DNA of 8,535 bases from Sulfurovum sp. (lineage in GTDB: Bacteria > Campylobacterota > Campylobacteria > Campylobacterales > Sulfurovaceae): assembly GCA_015661795.1 (NCBI GenBank), contig DQVJ01000076.1:1-8535 (forward strand), given 5' to 3'. A program made the translations under genes and the position numbers. The notes beneath the pieces are model-generated. The model did no database searches and was not told where the DNA came from. It was given only the letters and a program-made list of their open reading frames with translations. Below are positions 1 to 5,886 of the stretch, piece by piece. Each line of letters begins with the position of its first letter. The stretch's first letter is position 1.

Positions 1-890
1 ACATCACCATCACGTAAATCAAAAACCCACTCTGTAGTCATTTGTGCCCAGAGGATATACCCAGCAGTTGAGTGTTCTACTCCTTTTGGTTTTCCTGTAC
101 TCCCAGAGGTATAAAGTAAAAAAAGTGGGTCTTCTGAATCCATCGGCTCAAAAGCACATATATCTGACTGTGCATCTATCATTTCATTGTAACAGTAATC
201 ACGCCCCTCTACCCATACAATATCCTCAAAATTTCTTTTTACAACAAGTACCGCTTCCACAGACTTACCATTTTGGTTTAAAGCATCATCTACTACATTT
301 TTCAGCATATATGGTTTACCTTTTCTAAAGGCTCCATCAGCAGTGATAACTACTTTTGCCTCTGCATCTTCGATACGATCTTTCAGTGCCTCAGCAGAAA
401 ACCCTCCAAATACGATGGAGTGTATAGCACCTAAACGTGTACATGCGAGCATCGCATATGCTGCTTCTGGTATCATTGGCATATACAAAACAACTCTATC
501 ACCTTTTTTGACACCAAACTCATTTTTTAGTAAATTTGCCATTTTGTTTACACGTGTTGAGAGCTGTCCATAAGTGATGTATTCTACATCTCCTTTATCT
601 CCCTCAAAAATAATGGCATTTTGCTCTTTCTTTGTGTCCAAATGTCTATCTATACATTGATTCGATACATTGAGTTTACCATTGGTAAACCACTTATAAA
701 AAGGTGCATTTGACTCATCAAGGATCTTATCATATGGCGCTAACCATTCTATCTTTTCATCTGCAAAGTCTTTCCAAAAACCTTCATAGTCTTCTATTGC
801 CTTGTTTTGTAATTCCCAATACGCATCCATACTTGGTATGGATGCATCTTTGGCATACTCAGGGTTTGGATTAAATATCTGTTCAGTCAT
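1..890 (-). CDS. acs: Acetyl-CoA synthetase, N-terminal 296 residues (cut by window edge)
   Basis: This is the AMP-forming acetate:CoA ligase, a cytoplasmic enzyme that turns acetate, ATP and CoA into acetyl-CoA by way of acetyl-AMP. The reading frame runs open from the ATG at 890 to the left edge with no stop; family members are about 650 residues, so more than half is missing. The N-terminal section has the family pattern (FNPNPEYAKDA, then AYWEL and FYKWFTNGKLN), followed by the ANL-superfamily segment VLYMPMIPEAAYAMLACTRL. The phosphate-binding core motif YTSGSTGKPKG is at residues 260-270. The C-terminal lid with the regulatory lysine lies outside the window. A good Shine-Dalgarno sequence (AAGGAA, 5 nt before the ATG) supports the start. 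It lies 114 nt downstream of actP, which fits a joint acetate-assimilation role. Identification is firm; only the fragment is visible. Confidence 0.95.
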   Translation of the reverse strand, partial: MTEQIFNPNPEYAKDASIPSMDAYWELQNKAIEDYEGFWKDFADEKIEWLAPYDKILDESNAPFYKWFTNGKLNVSNQCIDRHLDTKKEQNAIIFEGDKGDVEYITYGQLSTRVNKMANLLKNEFGVKKGDRVVLYMPMIPEAAYAMLACTRLGAIHSIVFGGFSAEALKDRIEDAEAKVVITADGAFRKGKPYMLKNVVDDALNQNGKSVEAVLVVKRNFEDIVWVEGRDYCYNEMIDAQSDICAFEPMDSEDPLFLLYTSGSTGKPKGVEHSTAGYILWAQMTTEWVFDLRDGD

Positions 891-922
891 TTTTGTTCCT
901 TGGTATGAATTCCTATTGGATT

Positions 923-928
923 ATTGTA
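923..928 (-). promoter_or_regulatory. Possible -10 box for acs
   Basis: On the minus strand TACAAT (5 of 6 matches to TATAAT) lies 32 nt before the acs ATG, downstream of a T-rich stretch. The -35 region is poor (TTCAAC at best, 3 of 6). This would give a leader of about 25 nt. A separate acs promoter is plausible because of the long gap after actP, but AT-rich sequence often yields such matches by chance. Confidence 0.3.
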
Positions 929-973
929 ACGTAAAAGGTTGAAAGTTGAAGAGAAAAAGAGAGAATGTATGCA

Positions 974-997
974 AATAGGAGAAAATGTCTCCTTATT
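974..997 (-). other. Small hairpin in the actP-acs gap
   Basis: A 6-bp stem (977-982 with 988-993, AGGAGA/TCTCCT) and a 5-nt loop lie just after the actP stop codon. Three more A-T pairs can form across a one-base bulge. On the transcribed minus strand only a short TTT follows, so this is at best a weak terminator; it may instead be an mRNA processing or stabilising hairpin that sets acs and actP expression apart. Confidence 0.35.
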
Positions 998-1004
998 ATA
1001 GGAA

Positions 1005-2672
1005 TTAATGACTACTAGCCCCTTCAGCACCTATACCTGTCTGTGAACGTATATCTTGAGCCATGAAGCCAGCTTTGTCTTTTCTAGCACGTTTAGAATT
1101 GTCAGTGATAGAGAAGAGCCATATAAAAACAAAAGCAACTGTTACCGAAAAAAGTGCTGGGTATTTATATGGAAAAATAGCTTCTTCATATCCTAAAATA
1201 TCTATCCAAACAATAGGTCCTAGTATGACCAATATTATCGCTGTAGCCAATCCTGACACACCACCAACTACAGCACCACGCGTTGTGAGTTTAGACCAGA
1301 ACATAGAGAGGAATAATACAGGAAAATTAGACGATGCCGCAATGGCAAATGCCAAGCCCACCACAAAGGCGATATTTTGTTTTTCAAAAGCGATACCAAG
1401 CCCTATAGCTATAATACCTAGAAGCACTGTAGCTATTTTTGAAACTCTCATTTCTTTAACTTCATCACATACTCCTTTTTCAAAGACATTTGCATAGAGA
1501 TCATGAGAAATTGCAGATGCACCTGCGAGGGTAAGTCCTGAGACCACAGCTAAAATCGTAGCAAACGCTACAGCAGATATGAAGCCTAAAAAGAAGTCTC
1601 CACCTACAGCATGAGAAAGATGAATAGCAGCCATGTTCTTACCACCTATAAGTGGTGAACCTCCTGACATGGCTTGTTTAGCAAGGTCTAGATATTCAGG
1701 GTTTTTAAGTACCATCACGATAGCACCAAAACCGATAATAAACGTAAGGATATAAAAGTACCCTATAAAACCTGTAGCAAAAAATACAGATTTTCTAGCC
1801 TCTTTTGCATCTGAGACCGTAAAAAACCGCATAAGTATATGAGGAAGACCTGCCGTCCCAAACATAAGGGCTACACCTAATGATATGGCAGAAACAGGGT
1901 CAGAGACAAGCCCTCCTGGGCTCATAATGTCTTTGCCTTTATCATGTACTTTCACAGCAGATGAGAACAGTTTTTCAAAAGAGAAGTCAAAGTGATACAA
2001 TACAGCTACTGCCATAAAGGTAGCACCACTTAGTAGTAATCCAGCCTTGATTATCTGTACCCATGTAGTAGCCAACATCCCACCAAATGTTACATAAAGT
2101 ATCATCAAGACACCTACTAAAATAACAGCATATTCATAAGGTAAGCCAAATAGAAGTTCTATGAGTTTTCCAGAACCTACCATTTGTGCTATAAGATAGA
2201 GTATCACTGTAGCTATGGCACCAAAAGCAGCGAGTATACGTATTGGCTCTTGTTTAAGTCTAAACGATGCTACATCAGCGAAGGTATACTTACCCAAGTT
2301 ACGTAAACGTTCAGATATAAGAAACAATATGATTGGCCACCCTACCAAAAATCCTATAGAATAAATGAGTCCATCATAGCCTGCGAGGTACACCAGTCCA
2401 GAAATACCTAAAAATGAAGCTGCAGACATATAGTCTCCTGCTATTGCCAATCCATTTTGAAATCCAGTAATACCCCCACCTGCAGTGTAAAAATCTGAAG
2501 CTGTCTTTGTACGTTTGGATGCCCAGTAGGTAATCATAAGCGTAGCTCCAACAAAGAGCAAGAACATCACAATAGCTGAAATATTCAGGGGCTGACGTTC
2601 TATGTCACCTTCTATAGTACCTGAAGCAAAAAGGAATACACCTATACACATAAAAAGCACTAATACTTTCAT
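1005..2672 (-). CDS. actP: Cation/acetate symporter ActP
   Basis: This is a sodium:solute symporter family (SSS) permease of the inner membrane that imports acetate, and probably other short carboxylates, with a cation. Its 555 residues match the usual ~550. Residues 1-18 form a hydrophobic signal-like segment, followed by the typical ERQPLN (25-30), then roughly 13 membrane segments. Stretches I recall as nearly invariant in ActP are present: ITYWASKRTKTASDFYTAGG (47-66), GFQNGLAIAGDYMSAASFLG (70-89), FGGMLATTWVQIIKAG (196-211) and the C-terminal IRSQTGIG. The similarity to E. coli ActP, judged from memory, is high throughout. The start is supported by AGGG 8 nt upstream, overlapping the TAG stop of the DUF485 gene, so the two are probably translationally coupled. 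acs follows downstream. Nothing is truncated or odd apart from gene order: E. coli has acs first, here it is last. Confidence 0.96.
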   Translation of the reverse strand: MKVLVLFMCIGVFLFASGTIEGDIERQPLNISAIVMFLLFVGATLMITYWASKRTKTASDFYTAGGGITGFQNGLAIAGDYMSAASFLGISGLVYLAGYDGLIYSIGFLVGWPIILFLISERLRNLGKYTFADVASFRLKQEPIRILAAFGAIATVILYLIAQMVGSGKLIELLFGLPYEYAVILVGVLMILYVTFGGMLATTWVQIIKAGLLLSGATFMAVAVLYHFDFSFEKLFSSAVKVHDKGKDIMSPGGLVSDPVSAISLGVALMFGTAGLPHILMRFFTVSDAKEARKSVFFATGFIGYFYILTFIIGFGAIVMVLKNPEYLDLAKQAMSGGSPLIGGKNMAAIHLSHAVGGDFFLGFISAVAFATILAVVSGLTLAGASAISHDLYANVFEKGVCDEVKEMRVSKIATVLLGIIAIGLGIAFEKQNIAFVVGLAFAIAASSNFPVLFLSMFWSKLTTRGAVVGGVSGLATAIILVILGPIVWIDILGYEEAIFPYKYPALFSVTVAFVFIWLFSITDNSKRARKDKAGFMAQDIRSQTGIGAEGASSH

Positions 2673-2682
2673 CTAAAATACC

Positions 2683-2994
2683 CTATTTTTTTATATCTGC
2701 GTTGAGCTCTTCTAAGAGCAGATCATACTTACTATTGGCTCTACGTACATATAATCCTGTAAGTAAAAATGAAAAAAGAATAATAGTAATACCTATAGGA
2801 ATCCCCACCGATATTACAGAACCGTTATACAGCGGTATAGCCAACAATTCAGGCTTAAAAGCGATAATCATAATGAAAGTATAATAGACAAGAAGCATAA
2901 GAACAGAAAGCGTCCATGCATACCGGCTACGTGAACTTACAAGTTCCTGATACTTAGGATGATTTTTAATAATTTCTATGGTAATTTCTGTCAT
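2683..2994 (-). CDS. DUF485 family small membrane protein (YjcH-like), partner of ActP
   Basis: This 103-residue protein matches the DUF485/YjcH family, which is almost always encoded next to actP-type symporters. It has a short charged N-terminus containing HPKYQELVSSRSRYAW, a first membrane helix at about 26-46, a connecting stretch with the family's GIPIGI motif (64-69), a second helix at about 68-84, and a charged LYVRRAN...EELNADIKK tail expected in the cytoplasm. The biochemical role is not settled; a supporting or regulatory subunit of the symporter is the usual guess from its constant pairing with actP. A good ribosome site (AAGGGA, about 6 nt before ATG) supports the start. The gene ends with TAG only 10 nt before actP and begins 41 nt after ribBA stops, so it could be read from the ribBA promoter. 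Family call is confident, function is inferred. Confidence 0.9.
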   Translation of the reverse strand: MTEITIEIIKNHPKYQELVSSRSRYAWTLSVLMLLVYYTFIMIIAFKPELLAIPLYNGSVISVGIPIGITIILFSFLLTGLYVRRANSKYDLLLEELNADIKK

Positions 2995-3035
2995 TCTATT
3001 CCCTTAGTTCTACAATATTTAGAAGAGTTAAGTAG

Positions 3036-4070
3036 CTAAATCACCTCTATTTTAGACACCACATCTAGCCCAAATCCTGCAAGCCCTACAAACTCTGTAT
3101 CTATGTTGGTAGTAAGAAGATTAATATTTTTAATACCAAGGTCCTTCAATATCTGTGCCCCTACACCAAACTCTTTTGCTTGTTCATGTGAAATCACTTT
3201 TGTATCTAGAAAAATGAGCATTCCTCCATTGTTTTTTAGATAGTCTATGGAGTTATTCAAGGCTGAAAAACGTTTATCATCAAGTACTAGTCCTATATCT
3301 GTGCCGATGTTATGAAACTTCACATTGGCAGTTTCATGTGCTTTATAAAACTGTATAACCGTATGTGTTCTGTCAAGGTGATCACTATAAGTAATTTTCT
3401 CTACTTTAATACCTCTCAATTCCGTTTCTTCCTCTTTTACACGTTTTACCAATTGCTCATTGGCAAGTCTATATGCGACAATATCTGAGATATACACAAT
3501 ACACAACCCATGCTTGTTTGCAAATAGTTTCAAATCATCCATGCGTGCCATAGTGCCATCATCTTTAATGATTTCACAAATAACAGCTGCAGGTGCAAGC
3601 CCAGCCAGTTTACATAAGTCAACAGAACCTTCTGTGTGTCCTGTACGTACCAGAACACCCCCATCTTTGGCAATCAATGGAAAAATATGCCCTGGACGCA
3701 CAAAATCAGAAGCCACAGTCTGAGGTGAAGCAAGCTTCGAGATGCAGTCATCCCTTTCAGCCGAAGAGATGCCTGTTTGAGCATTTGCAGAGTCTATAGA
3801 CACAGTAAACGCTGTTTCATGGTTAGAGACATTGTTGCTTACCATTGGAAGTAAGTCGAGTTTTGTTGCTATCTCTTTAGTGATAGGTGTACAAATAAGC
3901 CCTCTGGCCTCCTTAGCCATGAAATTTACCATATCTGGGGTAGAAAAAGTAGCTGCATAAACCAAATCACCTTCATTCTCTCTGTCTTCATCATCCATCA
4001 TGATGACCATACGTCCTCTTTTGGTCTCATCTATAGCTTTTTCAACTCGTTTTATAGCTTCTATCGACAT
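3036..4070 (-). CDS. ribBA: RibBA: active 3,4-dihydroxy-2-butanone 4-phosphate synthase fused to a degenerate GTP cyclohydrolase II domain
   Basis: The N-terminal ~200 residues are DHBP synthase, which converts ribulose 5-phosphate to the four-carbon precursor of riboflavin. The acidic metal and substrate loop DDEDRENEGD is at 26-35, RPGHIFPL at 125-132, GHTEG with its metal-binding His145 at 144-148, and CEIIKDDGTMAR at 165-176. Residues ~220-344 resemble GTP cyclohydrolase II (RibA): GVGAQILKDLGIKNINLLTTN (302-322) is typical. However, this half contains no cysteine. Aligned without gaps from His253, the three zinc ligands of E. coli RibA fall on Gly256, Arg267 and Ser269, and the catalytic RQEGR loop is missing or shortened. 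GTP cyclohydrolase activity is therefore not expected, and a separate RibA should exist elsewhere. Start: GGAG lies 8-10 nt before the ATG. Similar degenerate fusions are known in Helicobacter. It leads the acetate genes on this strand. Confidence 0.94.
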   Translation of the reverse strand: MSIEAIKRVEKAIDETKRGRMVIMMDDEDRENEGDLVYAATFSTPDMVNFMAKEARGLICTPITKEIATKLDLLPMVSNNVSNHETAFTVSIDSANAQTGISSAERDDCISKLASPQTVASDFVRPGHIFPLIAKDGGVLVRTGHTEGSVDLCKLAGLAPAAVICEIIKDDGTMARMDDLKLFANKHGLCIVYISDIVAYRLANEQLVKRVKEEETELRGIKVEKITYSDHLDRTHTVIQFYKAHETANVKFHNIGTDIGLVLDDKRFSALNNSIDYLKNNGGMLIFLDTKVISHEQAKEFGVGAQILKDLGIKNINLLTTNIDTEFVGLAGFGLDVVSKIEVI

Positions 4071-4107
4071 GGTTTAACTCTCCAAAATGCTTTAAATTAT
4101 TGGGCAT

Positions 4108-4116
4108 ATTATACCA
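4108..4116 (-). promoter_or_regulatory. Extended -10 promoter of ribBA
   Basis: The minus strand reads TGGTATAAT, a perfect -10 box with the TGn extension, ending 37 nt before the ribBA ATG. The -35 position (17-bp spacing) is TTCTTA, only half matching, as is common in Campylobacterota. The start point would be near 4101, leaving a leader of about 30 nt. That is too short for an FMN riboswitch, and none is visible. Confidence 0.65.
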
Positions 4117-4152
4117 ATTGCGTCTTCAGTTAAGAAATTTTTCTAGCAATAT

Positions 4153-4210
4153 GTAAAAACTTTTTTAAAACCTCTTGACATGTGAGTTGTTTGGTGCTAT
4201 AATGCCGTCC
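4153..4210 (+). promoter_or_regulatory. Near-consensus tRNA promoter with UP-element-like tract
   Basis: TTGACA (4175-4180) and TATAAT (4198-4203) are both perfect and 17 bp apart, with TGc directly before the -10 giving an extended -10. Just upstream, 4153-4174 carries an A5-C-T6-A4 core that fits the bacterial UP-element consensus at 12 of its 14 defined positions by my count, within a base or two of the normal register. The discriminator 4204-4210 (GCCGTCC) is GC-rich, as in stringently controlled stable-RNA promoters. It drives the tRNA-Gln/tRNA-fMet pair, with a start expected near 4210. Confidence 0.9.
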
Positions 4211-4211
4211 A

Positions 4212-4232
4212 CATAAGCCAATATGACTTATG
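4212..4232 (+). other. Leader hairpin before tRNA-Gln
   Basis: CATAAG (4212-4217) pairs with CTTATG (4227-4232) around a 9-nt loop, starting at about the predicted transcript start and ending 5 nt before the tRNA. It may guide 5' processing of the precursor or protect its end. The pairing is visible; the role is inferred. Confidence 0.4.
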
Positions 4233-4237
4233 CGTAT

Positions 4238-4312
4238 TGGGGTATCGCCAAGCGGTAAGGCACTAGTTTTTGGTACTGGTATTCGGGGGTTCGAATCCCT
4301 CTACCCCATCCA
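4238..4312 (+). tRNA. tRNA-Gln (anticodon UUG), CCA encoded
   Basis: All arms fold. The acceptor TGGGGTA (4238-4244) pairs with TACCCCA (4302-4308), the D stem is GCC/GGC, and the anticodon stem CTAGT/ACTGG (one G-T pair) holds loop TTTTGGT with anticodon TTG. The T arm is GGGGG-TTCGAAT-CCCTC. The discriminator T4309 is followed by an encoded CCA. The weak U1-A72 pair is typical of tRNA-Gln. Campylobacterota usually lack glutaminyl-tRNA synthetase and charge this tRNA with glutamate, then amidate it with GatCAB; that applies here only by family knowledge. Confidence 0.96.
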
Positions 4313-4324
4313 CTGGAACAACTA

Positions 4325-4382
4325 ATCTTTCTTTAAGAAAAAAAAGATAAACTTCCACTCCAAATAAGTTTAAGCACTTATT
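4325..4382 (+). other. Inter-tRNA spacer with two hairpins
   Basis: ATCTTT (4325-4330) pairs with AAAGAT (4343-4348), extended after one mismatch by TTT/AAA around loop AAGA. AATAAGT (4363-4369) pairs with ACTTATT (4376-4382) around loop TTAAGC. The second ends 10 nt before tRNA-fMet, mirroring the hairpin before tRNA-Gln. Neither is followed by a T tract, so these look like processing signals rather than terminators. Both are AT-rich and modest in stability. Confidence 0.4.
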
Positions 4383-4392
4383 AAAATCCTGT

Positions 4393-4469
<77 letters not shown>

Positions 4470-4596
4470 ATTTAACCTCCTTATGATTACTCTCAAAAAA
4501 ACTTTGTAATTACTGCATTTTATCTTATTAAAATTCTATTATATTACTCATTCAATTATTCAAATTGACATAATCACTTTCTTACTAATTTTGCGA
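4470..4596 (+). other. AT-rich gap after the tRNAs; no clear terminator
   Basis: Two weak pairings are visible: TGATTAC with GTAATTA (long loop, one G-T pair, around 4483-4512) and ATTTTA/TAAAAT (4517-4522 with 4529-4534). Neither has a GC stem followed by a T run. TTGACA occurs at 4565-4570 but lies 26 bp before the likely fabZ -10, too far to act as its -35. Read-through from the strong tRNA promoter into fabZ is possible. No gene is seen here. Confidence 0.4.
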
Positions 4597-4602
4597 TAAA
4601 AT
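4597..4602 (+). promoter_or_regulatory. Likely -10 box of the fabZ operon
   Basis: TAAAAT (5 of 6) follows the T-rich run TTACTAATTTTGCGA, the style of Campylobacterota housekeeping promoters, which depend on the -10 and upstream T tracts rather than a -35 box. The predicted start near 4609 gives a leader of about 25 nt before the fabZ ATG. Supported by position and context only. Confidence 0.45.
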
Positions 4603-4633
4603 ATACCAAAATAATAAATCAAAAGGTATTCCT

Positions 4634-5080
4634 ATGCTCTATAATGTTGTTGAAATCCAAGAAATATTACCACATAGGTTTCCATTTCTCTTAGTTGACA
4701 GAATTATATCACTTACACCTGGTGGGTACATAGAGGCATATAAAAATGTTTCTATATCTGAACCCGTCTTCCAAGGACACTTTCCTGACCATCCTATCTA
4801 TCCGGGAGTCATGATCATCGAGGGTATGGCACAAGCTGGAGGTGTACTTGCCTTTAAGAGTGCAAATGCTACAGCTGAAGAGATAGCAAATAAAGTAGTT
4901 TATTTTATGAGTATTGATAAGGCAAAATTTCGTGTACCTGTCACACCTGGTGATAAACTTGTTTACAAAATTAACGTTCTTAAACAAAAAGGTCCAATTT
5001 GGCAACTTGCTGCCAAAGCTTATGTTGATGACAAAGTTGTAGCAGAAGCTGAACTCAAAGCAATGATAGTGGACAAGTAG
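4634..5080 (+). CDS. fabZ: 3-hydroxyacyl-[acyl-carrier-protein] dehydratase FabZ
   Basis: This cytoplasmic hot-dog-fold enzyme removes water from (R)-3-hydroxyacyl-ACP to give trans-2-enoyl-ACP in each round of type II fatty-acid elongation. At 148 residues it is the normal length. It shows the N-terminal ILPHRFPFLLVDRI (11-24) and the catalytic block GHFPDHPIYPGVMIIEGMAQ (48-67), in which His49 and Glu63 are the expected active-site pair. FMSIDKAKFRVPVTPGD is the typical C-terminal half. AAAGG about 7 nt upstream supports the ATG. It is the first gene of the envelope operon and lies 8 nt before lpxA. The pairing is functionally meaningful because FabZ and LpxA draw on the same 3-hydroxyacyl-ACP, so their balance sets the ratio of phospholipid to lipid A. 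No anomaly seen. Confidence 0.97.
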   Translation: MLYNVVEIQEILPHRFPFLLVDRIISLTPGGYIEAYKNVSISEPVFQGHFPDHPIYPGVMIIEGMAQAGGVLAFKSANATAEEIANKVVYFMSIDKAKFRVPVTPGDKLVYKINVLKQKGPIWQLAAKAYVDDKVVAEAELKAMIVDK

Positions 5081-5088
5081 GTTTATAT

Positions 5089-5886
5089 ATGTCATTCATT
5101 CACCCTTCTGCCATCGTAGAGGATGGTGCCATCATTGGAGACAATGTTTCCATAGGTCCATTTGCATATATTGGTGCTAAAGTTAATATAGGCAATAATA
5201 CAACCATTGATTCTCATGCTGTAATTGAGGGGAAAACAACGATTGGAAAAAACAACCATATATTTCCCCATACAGCCATCGGAACTATCCCTCAGGATTT
5301 AAAGTTTGATGGAGAAGATGTTGAACTTATTATTGGTAATAATAACACGATTAGAGAATTTACACTCATCAATCCTGGTACTAAAGGTGGAGGTTCAGTT
5401 ACAAAGATAGGAAATGGCAACCTTTTAATGGGTTATGTACACCTAGGACATGATGTTATCATCAGTGATAACTGTATTTTAGCAAATGGAGCAACACTTG
5501 CTGGGCACGTAGAGCTTGGAAACCATGTTGTTATCGGTGGACTTACTCCTATACATCAATTTGTCCACATAGGTGAATATGCAATGATTGGTGGTGCATC
5601 CGCCTTAGCTCAAGACATCCCTCCTTTTTGTCTAGCTGAAGGAAACAGAGCCACGTTACGAGGATTAAACTTAACAGGTTTACGAAGAAAAATAGACAGA
5701 GATGAAATCAATGTATTGAAAACTGCCTATAGGGAGCTTTTTGAACAAGGAAACCCTTTACAAGACGTTGCAGAAAAAATTTTAAATACTACAAATTCTG
5801 ATAAAGTAAGAGCACTTTGTGAATTTATAAAAACCTCAAAAAGAGGTATACCATTTACAAGACTAAAAAATGAGGATAAAGAATGA
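5089..5886 (+). CDS. lpxA: Acyl-ACP--UDP-N-acetylglucosamine O-acyltransferase LpxA
   Basis: LpxA is the cytoplasmic trimeric enzyme that moves a 3-hydroxyacyl chain from ACP to the 3-position of UDP-GlcNAc, the first step of lipid A synthesis. The 265 residues match E. coli (262). Residues 1 to about 185 form the left-handed beta-helix built from hexapeptide repeats (for example IIGDNV, IGNNTT, IGKNNH, IGNGN). The catalytic base is His121 in HLGHD (118-122), and GGLTPIHQFVHIGEYAMIGG (150-169) and GNRATLRGLNLTGLRR (185-200) are characteristic. The rest is the helical C-terminal domain. Some Campylobacterota LpxA proteins prefer a 3-amino sugar nucleotide made by GnnA/GnnB and so form an amide; no gnn gene is in view, so the exact acceptor is open. 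Only a weak ribosome site (TAGG overlapping the fabZ stop) precedes the ATG, implying coupling. The TGA stop overlaps the clpX start. Confidence 0.97.
   Translation: MSFIHPSAIVEDGAIIGDNVSIGPFAYIGAKVNIGNNTTIDSHAVIEGKTTIGKNNHIFPHTAIGTIPQDLKFDGEDVELIIGNNNTIREFTLINPGTKGGGSVTKIGNGNLLMGYVHLGHDVIISDNCILANGATLAGHVELGNHVVIGGLTPIHQFVHIGEYAMIGGASALAQDIPPFCLAEGNRATLRGLNLTGLRRKIDRDEINVLKTAYRELFEQGNPLQDVAEKILNTTNSDKVRALCEFIKTSKRGIPFTRLKNEDKE

Noticed and set aside
44..573. Two plus-strand ORFs (94 and 76 codons) over the left end
   Set aside because: They are antisense shadows of acs, whose frame is continuous from 890 to the window edge with recognisable motifs.
1063..1497. A 144-codon plus-strand ORF inside actP
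   Set aside because: It is antisense to well-conserved ActP sequence; no domain is recognised and there is no sign of an independent gene.
3002..3035. Hairpin between ribBA and the DUF485 gene (TTAGCTAC against GTAG-AA-CTAA on the minus strand)
   Set aside because: The stem is AT-rich with a 2-nt bulge and an 18-nt loop, overlaps the ribBA stop and has no T tract; too weak to call a terminator.
4071..4107. FMN riboswitch before ribBA
   Set aside because: The predicted leader is only about 30 nt, far shorter than an RFN element, and none of its conserved stems are seen.
4565..4570. TTGACA upstream of fabZ as a -35 box
   Set aside because: The nearest credible -10 (4597-4602) is 26 bp away and 17 bp downstream there is only AATTTT, so the match is probably chance.
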